From Nigerium sp. (GTDB lineage: Bacteria; Actinomycetota; Actinomycetes; Propionibacteriales; Propionibacteriaceae): a stretch of DNA of 64,000 bases. The translations under genes were made by a program, and so were the position numbers. This document shows, piece by piece, positions 59,286-64,000 of this stretch (within the stretch, counting starts at the first letter, position 1; the number at the start of each line of letters is the position of its first letter). Under the pieces are notes generated by a model. That model ran no database searches. It was not told where the DNA came from and saw nothing but the letters and a program-made list of their open reading frames with translations. The DNA lies in contig JADJTH010000008.1 in assembly GCA_016711325.1 (NCBI GenBank), positions 62,001 through 126,000 of the forward strand, written 5' to 3'.

Positions 59286-61181
59286 TCAGGCGTCGTAGTC
59301 GTCGTGGGTGGTGACGCGGGCGAGTTCGATCTCGCCGTTCGGCAGCGTCCAGTAGTGGAGACGACGCGCGGACGGCGTGTTCACCTGAAGACTCGCCCGC
59401 CACGCAGCGGATCCGTCGCTCCTGGTGCGAGGCCGGTCGTCGCCCCCCGTGCCCGTCCGCAGGCGGTGCAGTTCGCGGCTCGGGAGCTGGGACGCCAAGC
59501 CGGTCACGACCTCGAACACCACGTCGGCGACCTTCTCGGCTCTGACGCCTTCGAGCTTGTCGAGCGAATCGAGGAACTTCGGGCCGAGGTGGTATTCCGG
59601 CAGCGGCCGGTCGGCTTGCTCGTGGGGCGCGGTGCGGATCGCCCACTGGGTCTCCACGAGATAGCGGAAGCCCCGCTCGCGGTCGGCGAACACCGGACCA
59701 TCGGTCCGTACCTGGCGGGCCTTGGCGTTGCCGGCCTTGCGGAGCCGTGAGCGCGCGGCCTTGAGGTCGTGCTCGGCCTTGTTGGCCCGGCGTTCAGCCT
59801 GATCGAGCAGGTAGTGGAGCTGATCGCGCTCGTCGACGCCGGCGCGCAGTTGCGTGCGGAGGTCGTCGTGGGCTCGCTTGAGGCCGTTGACCTCCGCGGT
59901 GAGCCCGTCGATCTTGAGCAGCAGCCCCCGGGTGATGGCCGCGGGCTGAGGCGGGGGAGCAGGCGCCGGGCGCGGCGGTGAGGCGGGAGCCATGCGCGGC
60001 GGCGGAGCGGGAACCGGACGCGGCGGTGAGGCGGGGGCCTGCACCGCCCGCGGGGCCGGATCCGGGACGGGAGACGACGCCTGGCGTCCGCGGCTCCTGT
60101 CGAAGATCGCCGGGCTCGGCCGCACGGGAGCGGACGCCGCAGGCTCGGCGCCTGCCGAGTCGGCCGTCGTCCTCGGCATCGGCAGTGCGACCGGCGGCGG
60201 GAGTTGGTCTTCGCGGATGTCGGGAGAGTCGAGGTCGTCCTTGGCCAGCCATGGCGGTCCGCCGGGCAGCAGCGACGGTGCCGGCGTGATCGGTTCGTCA
60301 TCCTCGACGTCGTTGAGCACCACCGCCCACCGGGGACCGGTCGCGGTGACGCGGGCCGGGATGACCTCGCCCACCGTCATCAGCGTGCGCAGGTCGTCGA
60401 GCGGGTTCGCGGTGACATCCGCGCGGAGGACGGCGACGACGACGCCGGGCGACGTCGTCTTCGGGTAGAGGACGAGCTCGGCCTTGCCGTCGCGCACCGT
60501 CGCCACCCTGGTGAGCACGACGTCGCCGACGGCGTAGCCGGCGAGGGCGTCCGGGGCCGCGCGAAGGCCGTCACCGACGGCGATCCGGGCCGTCTCCGGG
60601 TCGTACCAGCCCTCGACCCGCTGCCCTACCTCGACGATGCGCTCGATCGGGACGTCCTCGACCGTCAGCTCTTCCGCGATGGTGGCGACAAGCGGGTGCC
60701 CGATGTCGACGAGGGCGCGCCCGGCGACGACCATCTTCACGACGCCGCCGACCCGGCGCAGTTCGTGGGCCGGACGCACCTGGAGCAGACCCGCCGCTGC
60801 GGCCATGCGGAGCGTGTCGGAGATGAGCTGTCTGGTGGCCTGGGCGGCGTCATGAGCGTCGAACGCGAACCGCAGCGGCGACTTCGAGAGATCGTGTGCC
60901 CACTCGTGACCCACCGGGTAGACGCGCCCGGCAGCTCCGTAGACCTGGGTACCGTCGGCCATCCGGCGGGAGAACTCCCAGGTGGCGGCGCCGGTCGGCA
61001 TCAGGTAGACGTCGGCCAGGCCGGAGGTCTCGTCCGCGATCTTGTCGATGTCGATCCAGGGCTCGGTTCGTCCCGCCGGAATCGTCACCACCACGACCGG
61101 ACGCCGTCGTGCGCCGCCGTTCAGCAGGTCGGCGAGCGCGGCAGCTGAACGGTCGTCATCGATGAGCTGAGGGCGGGGCAT
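59286..61181 (-). CDS. 631-residue multidomain protein of unknown function with RelE-like C-terminus
   Basis: An N-terminal alpha/beta domain (about 1-140; VVVVTIPAGRTEPWIDIDKIA, VYLMPTG, VYGAAGRVYPVG) is followed by two S1/OB-like beta modules (about 185-300: VEVGQRVEGWY, GYAVGDVVLTRV, VGEVIPARVTATG), a Pro-rich linker (about 330-425) with repeated PPRPAP-type units, a coiled coil (about 430-490) and a C-terminal domain. That domain ends WRASLQVNTPSARRLHYW, LPNGEIEL and HDDYD, like the core of RelE/HigB ribonucleases. I know no named family with this architecture. It sits in a gene-poor, degraded stretch, suggesting acquisition. Confidence 0.7.
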   Translation of the reverse strand: MPRPQLIDDDRSAAALADLLNGGARRRPVVVVTIPAGRTEPWIDIDKIADETSGLADVYLMPTGAATWEFSRRMADGTQVYGAAGRVYPVGHEWAHDLSKSPLRFAFDAHDAAQATRQLISDTLRMAAAAGLLQVRPAHELRRVGGVVKMVVAGRALVDIGHPLVATIAEELTVEDVPIERIVEVGQRVEGWYDPETARIAVGDGLRAAPDALAGYAVGDVVLTRVATVRDGKAELVLYPKTTSPGVVVAVLRADVTANPLDDLRTLMTVGEVIPARVTATGPRWAVVLNDVEDDEPITPAPSLLPGGPPWLAKDDLDSPDIREDQLPPPVALPMPRTTADSAGAEPAASAPVRPSPAIFDRSRGRQASSPVPDPAPRAVQAPASPPRPVPAPPPRMAPASPPRPAPAPPPQPAAITRGLLLKIDGLTAEVNGLKRAHDDLRTQLRAGVDERDQLHYLLDQAERRANKAEHDLKAARSRLRKAGNAKARQVRTDGPVFADRERGFRYLVETQWAIRTAPHEQADRPLPEYHLGPKFLDSLDKLEGVRAEKVADVVFEVVTGLASQLPSRELHRLRTGTGGDDRPRTRSDGSAAWRASLQVNTPSARRLHYWTLPNGEIELARVTTHDDYDA

Positions 61182-61350
61182 GCCCGAAGCCTAGACGCGG
61201 CCCGACGCCTGCTTCACCTGGAGCGGGCCCGCCGCCGCTCCACGCCCAAGAACGGGGCCCTGGCCCGCGTTTCCGCAGGCCAGGGGCCTCGAGCGCACGA
61301 AGACGCCCGCCCCCACCCTCGGCGCGGCACGCGTCCTGACGGCTGGGCGC

Positions 61351-61653
61351 TCATCGGCCCCTCCAGTCGTCGCGCTCGGGCTCGTCCTCGTCGGCATAGA
61401 GCACACACGGCGTTCCCAGGCGTGCCCAGGCGTGCCCCGTCCCCGCGGACCCGGGCCAACGCCTGCTGCGCTGCGCGCCGATGACGATGCCGATGCAGCC
61501 GACTGAGGCGGCGATCACTCCGCAGGTGACGGCTGCCCGCTCCCACGCGGCGCGGCGCTCGCGGTCAGGATGGCGCGCGGCGATCAGCGAGGCGAGGGCG
61601 GCGGCCAGGGAGAAGTACGCGTCGGCGACGAGGGTCATTTCGTACGCACTCAC
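61351..61653 (-). CDS. small two-helix membrane protein
   Basis: A 100-residue protein with two likely membrane segments (about 9-26 and 42-60) and a charged tail ending DEDEPERDDWRGR. GTG 61653 is the start; no strong ribosome-binding site is seen. It is upstream of the 631-residue protein gene on the same strand, 169 bases apart. Function unknown. Confidence 0.5.
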   Translation of the reverse strand: MSAYEMTLVADAYFSLAAALASLIAARHPDRERRAAWERAAVTCGVIAASVGCIGIVIGAQRSRRWPGSAGTGHAWARLGTPCVLYADEDEPERDDWRGR

Positions 61654-61702
61654 AACCGATCCTGTGCGGCCCCCACTCAGCCACGCCCCAGCGCTTTATG
61701 TC

Positions 61703-61732
61703 TTGCATTATCCGTGTTGTGTAGGGCATAAT
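61703..61732 (+). promoter_or_regulatory. promoter in the AT-rich spot of the island
   Basis: TTGCAT (61703-61708) and CATAAT (61727-61732) are 18 bases apart. This is one of the few AT-rich stretches in the window. It would drive the 48-residue ORF and the ribbon-helix-helix gene. Confidence 0.5.
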
Positions 61733-61803
61733 GGCTATCATGGAGGTGAGGTTCACTTAGGCGGCACGTCAGCACCGGATCGGTCGGGCGCACGTCCGTC
61801 ACG

Positions 61804-61950
61804 ATGGCCTCGACGACACCGACCGCTGTTGTCACCAAGCGCGGCGAACAGGGCTGGCTCTATGTTGCGGCCGATGAGCGCGGCGTCGAGTTGGCCGACG
61901 GCGCCCTGCTGGTCGTCCATGTGATGCCTACTGCACTGAGGAGGAACTGA
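61804..61950 (+). CDS. 48-residue ORF upstream of the ribbon-helix-helix gene
   Basis: MASTTPTAVVTKRG opens a small protein with GWLYVAADERGVELADGALLVVHV in the middle, ending 1 base before the next ATG. The codon use is plausible and the GAGGAGG of the next gene lies in its end. Paired small genes with a DNA-binding protein are typical of toxin-antitoxin or regulator operons. No family recognised. Confidence 0.5.
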   Translation: MASTTPTAVVTKRGEQGWLYVAADERGVELADGALLVVHVMPTALRRN

Positions 61951-61951
61951 G

Positions 61952-62254
61952 ATGAAGCGAACCCCACCGCGTGTCACCACTGACACGCCGATCGGCCCCG
62001 ATGTCGATCTGACCGCCGAGGTCGTCACGACCGCGGACGGCCACCGGCTCACCGACGAGGTTGTGGCGGACCTGGTCGAGCAGGCCCGTACGGCTGGACG
62101 CCCGTCGCTCACCGCGCCGGGCGAACGCTCGCCTCAGGTGACGCTGCGACTGCCGGCCGGCCTGCTCGAGCGGCTGGACGCCGAAGCGCGCCGCCGCGGC
62201 GTCCGGCGTTCGGTCGTGATACGCGACATGCTGGCCGAGCACCTCGCCGGTTAA
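61952..62254 (+). CDS. ribbon-helix-helix (CopG/RHH) DNA-binding protein, antitoxin-like
   Basis: A 100-residue protein. The C-terminal 40 residues, SPQVTLRLPAGLLERLDAEA and RRSVVIRDMLAEHL, form a ribbon-helix-helix domain. The front has DEVVADLVEQAR then GRPSLTAPGE, the linker often seen in RHH antitoxins. GAGGAGG precedes the ATG. It probably represses its own promoter. The partner could be the 48-residue ORF or, by the RelE-like tail, the 631-residue protein; neither is proven. Confidence 0.75.
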   Translation: MKRTPPRVTTDTPIGPDVDLTAEVVTTADGHRLTDEVVADLVEQARTAGRPSLTAPGERSPQVTLRLPAGLLERLDAEARRRGVRRSVVIRDMLAEHLAG

Positions 62255-62532
62255 CCTCTGTCGATCTGGGCTTGGAGGTGGCGGACGTCGCGGAGGCGGT
62301 AGACGGAGACCTCGGCGAGGACGCGGTCGTGGCCGCGCTGGTGCCACCGCACGACCTGCTCGCGCGGCAGCCCGTGGCGGTCGACCAGGGTCTGAATGCG
62401 GCGTCGGGTGATGGGCTCGCCTGCTTCGGTGAGGAGCCCGACGAACTCGCCGAGGGTGAGTGGGGTGTCGGCGGCTTGGTCGAGGATGACGTGCTGATGG
62501 TCCGCCCATGTGGCGGCCACAACGCTCAACAC
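62251..62532 (-). CDS. small helix-turn-helix-like protein, possibly excisionase-type
   Basis: A 93-residue frame. LTLGEFVGLLTEAGEPITRRRIQTLVDRHG resembles a winged-helix/MerR-like DNA-binding segment, and VYRLRDVRHLQAQI looks like its closing part. It starts at a GTG inside the integrase remnant and ends overlapping the RHH gene tail to tail. It may be a leftover excisionase or regulator of the lost element. Confidence 0.4.
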   Translation of the reverse strand: MLSVVAATWADHQHVILDQAADTPLTLGEFVGLLTEAGEPITRRRIQTLVDRHGLPREQVVRWHQRGHDRVLAEVSVYRLRDVRHLQAQIDRG

Positions 62533-62632
62533 CTACGGGCACATGTTCCCGGACAAGACGAGTCCGCACGAGCTGCGGTTGCGGTGGGGTTCGCGGCTCG
62601 TGCGGACTCGTTGCGGACTCAGGACGGCATAG
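62507..62632 (+). pseudogene. C-terminal remnant of a tyrosine recombinase (integrase)
   Basis: In frame from 62507 the translation begins HVAATTLNTYGHMFPDK, matching the box II region of phage-type integrases (GHASxxTTLNTYGHMFPD, with the last catalytic His and the Tyr before GH). It continues to a TAG at 62630-62632. A stop codon (TGA) and unrelated sequence lie just upstream, so the rest of the gene is gone. It marks a former integrated element beside glnA1. Confidence 0.75.
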
Positions 62633-62656
62633 AGGCCGACGGACTACGCGTGACGA

Positions 62657-64000
62657 TCAGAGGTCGAAGTACATCTCGAACTCGTGCGGGTGCGGGCGCA
62701 GCCGGATGGCGTCGATGTCTTCGCGCTTCATCTCGATCCAGGTCTCGATCAGATCCGCGGTGAAGACGTCGCCGGCCAGCAGGTAGTCGTGGTCGACCTC
62801 CAAGGCGTCCAGCGCATCGCCCAGGGACGCCGGGACCTGCGCGATCTCGGCGTGCTCCTCGGGCGGAAGCTCGTAGAGATCCTTGTCGATCGGCGCGGGC
62901 GGCTCGATCTGGTTCTGGATACCGTCCAGGCCGGCCAGCAGCATCGCCGCGAACGCGAGGTACGGGTTCGCCGACGGGTCGGGGCAGCGGAACTCCATGC
63001 GCTTGGCCTTCGGCGACGGCCCGGTCAGCGGGATCCGGATGCACGCCGAGCGGTTGCGCTGGCTGTAGACCAGGTTGACGGGCGCCTCGAAGCCGGGCAC
63101 CAGGCGGTGGTAGGAGTTCGCGGTCGGGTTGGTGAACGCGAGCAACGACGGGGCATGCTTCAGGATGCCGCCGATGTACCAGCGGGCGAGGTCGGAGAGC
63201 CCGGCGTAGCCGGCTTCGTCGGCGAACAGCGGATCGCCGTCCTTCCAGATCGACTGGTGCACGTGCATGCCCGAGCCGTTGTCGCCGAAGATCGGCTTCG
63301 GCATGAAGGTGGCCGTCTTGCCGGCCTCCCAGGCGGTGTTCTTGATGACGTACTTGTACTTCATCATGTTGTCGGCGGCGGCCAGCAGGGTGTCGAACTT
63401 CGTCGCGATCTCACCCTGGCCGGCGGTGCCGACCTCGTGGTGGGCGCGCTCGATCACCAGGCCGACCGACTGCAGGTGCCGCACCATGTCGTCGCGCAGG
63501 TCGCCGAAGTGATCGACCGGCGCGACCGGGAAGTAGCCACCCTTGTACTTCACCTTGTAGCCACGGTTGGCGCGGCCGTCCAGGTCGCTCTCGTCACCGG
63601 TCGCCCAGGCGCCCGCCTCGGACTCGATGAAGTAGTAGCTCGCGTTCGCCTTGGTCTCGAAGCGCACCGAGTCGAACACGTAGAACTCGCCCTCGGGGCC
63701 CATGAAGCAGGTGTCCCCGATGCCGGTCGACTTGAGGTACTCCTCGGCCTTGCGCGCGATGTTGCGCGGGTCGCGGCTGTAGGCCTCCTTGGTGATCGGG
63801 TCGTGCACGAACCAGTTCATGTTGAGCGTCTTGCTCTTGCGGAACGGATCGACGAACGCCGACGAGATGTCGGGCAGTAGCGCCATGTCGGACTCGTGGA
63901 TCTTCTGGAAGCCGCGGATCGAACTGCCGTCGAACGACAATCCCTCCTCGATCACGTCCGGCGTGAGGTACGCGGACGGGATGGTGAAGTGCTGCATCAC
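62657..64000 (-). CDS. glnA1: glutamine synthetase type I, GlnA1 (5' end outside window)
   Basis: 447 codons are present; by comparison with mycobacterial GlnA1 about 30 N-terminal residues are missing. MQHFTIP opens the visible part. GSSIRGFQKIHESDM near 27, GPEGEFYVFD near 101, the metal His in GSGMHVHQSIW near 242 and NRSACIRIP near 318 are intact. KDLYELPPEE near 378 is the adenylylation loop with its Tyr, so this is the GlnE target, the main ammonia-assimilating synthetase. It ends RPHPHEFEMYFDL, typical of the beta subfamily. Confidence 0.95.
   Translation of the reverse strand: MMQHFTIPSAYLTPDVIEEGLSFDGSSIRGFQKIHESDMALLPDISSAFVDPFRKSKTLNMNWFVHDPITKEAYSRDPRNIARKAEEYLKSTGIGDTCFMGPEGEFYVFDSVRFETKANASYYFIESEAGAWATGDESDLDGRANRGYKVKYKGGYFPVAPVDHFGDLRDDMVRHLQSVGLVIERAHHEVGTAGQGEIATKFDTLLAAADNMMKYKYVIKNTAWEAGKTATFMPKPIFGDNGSGMHVHQSIWKDGDPLFADEAGYAGLSDLARWYIGGILKHAPSLLAFTNPTANSYHRLVPGFEAPVNLVYSQRNRSACIRIPLTGPSPKAKRMEFRCPDPSANPYLAFAAMLLAGLDGIQNQIEPPAPIDKDLYELPPEEHAEIAQVPASLGDALDALEVDHDYLLAGDVFTADLIETWIEMKREDIDAIRLRPHPHEFEMYFDL

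Noticed and set aside
61565..61756. 63-codon minus-strand frame MNLTSMIAIMPYT in the AT-rich spot
   Set aside because: Codon use is unlike neighbouring genes and there is no ribosome-binding site; it overlaps the promoter region of the RHH gene.
1..64000. tRNA genes and riboswitches
   Set aside because: Looked for T-loop-like GTTCGA motifs and long structured leaders; hits were in coding sequence or rnpB.

Overview
The window is GC-rich (about 70%), densely coded DNA from an actinobacterium. Supporting genes are DUF3117, DivIVA-domain and TatB proteins, a 7Fe ferredoxin beside a DapC aminotransferase, a GlgM/GlgC pair, two type I glutamine synthetases with GlnE, and a type A RNase P RNA. No mycolic-acid genes are seen. 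A Propionibacteriales-type organism is my best guess, by inference only. No tRNA, rRNA or CRISPR array was found.

Layout. 1-3.6 kb: end of a CtaA-like heme A synthase gene and a zinc uptake ABC operon behind a Zur-like operator. 3.7-13.6 kb: ABC exporter, type I pullulanase-like debranching enzyme, MFS transporter, transketolase, VanW protein. 13.6-22.8 kb: ferredoxin, DapC, SulP transporter, lysozyme-like protein, DapD, DapE, LOG protein, DivIVA-domain protein, DUF3117. 22.9-25.5 kb: divergent glgM/glgC. 25.5-33 kb: O-methyltransferase, DapA, TatB, MgtE-N/CBS protein, DUF1003, Mrp, OsmC, CitE-like lyase, general stress protein. 33-38.6 kb: TrpB-like enzyme, aminopeptidase P, histidine phosphatase, zinc-ribbon protein, rnpB and a tiny membrane peptide. 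38.7-42.1 kb: membrane/hydrolase pair and an exported protein/lipoprotein pair. 42.3-46.4 kb: PabC-like, Map, GlnA2, GNAT. 46.5-52.7 kb: an operon with two HlyD-type adaptors around a MacB-like ABC exporter, then a DUF6328-like gene with a leader ORF. 52.8-59.1 kb: glnE, dprE1-dprE2, a sulfurtransferase. 59.1-62.6 kb: a degraded accessory island. 62.7-64 kb: glnA1, running off the window.

How the genes work together. DapA, DapD, DapC and DapE cover much of the succinylase route to diaminopimelate and lysine. GlnA1, GlnA2 and GlnE handle nitrogen assimilation and its adenylylation control. GlgC and GlgM make ADP-glucose and maltose-1-phosphate for glycogen, and the debranching enzyme trims alpha-glucan. 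Much of 14-33 kb follows the gene order I remember from Mycobacterium tuberculosis Rv1177-Rv1234, but dapA lies where sigE-rseA-htrA lie there.

Two kinds of unexplained signal stand out. First, at least 16 genes have a TANNNT hexamer exactly 6 or 7 bases before the start codon, which fits leaderless transcription. Second, several non-coding structures have no ready explanation: a 78-base hairpin with four copies of one 9-mer, two 97/98-base palindromic elements of one family, and a cluster of CTCCCGCGC/GCGCGGGAG repeats. The 59-62.6 kb island has a 631-residue multidomain protein of unknown function with a RelE-like tail, next to a ribbon-helix-helix gene and an integrase remnant. It is the best candidate for an undescribed system.
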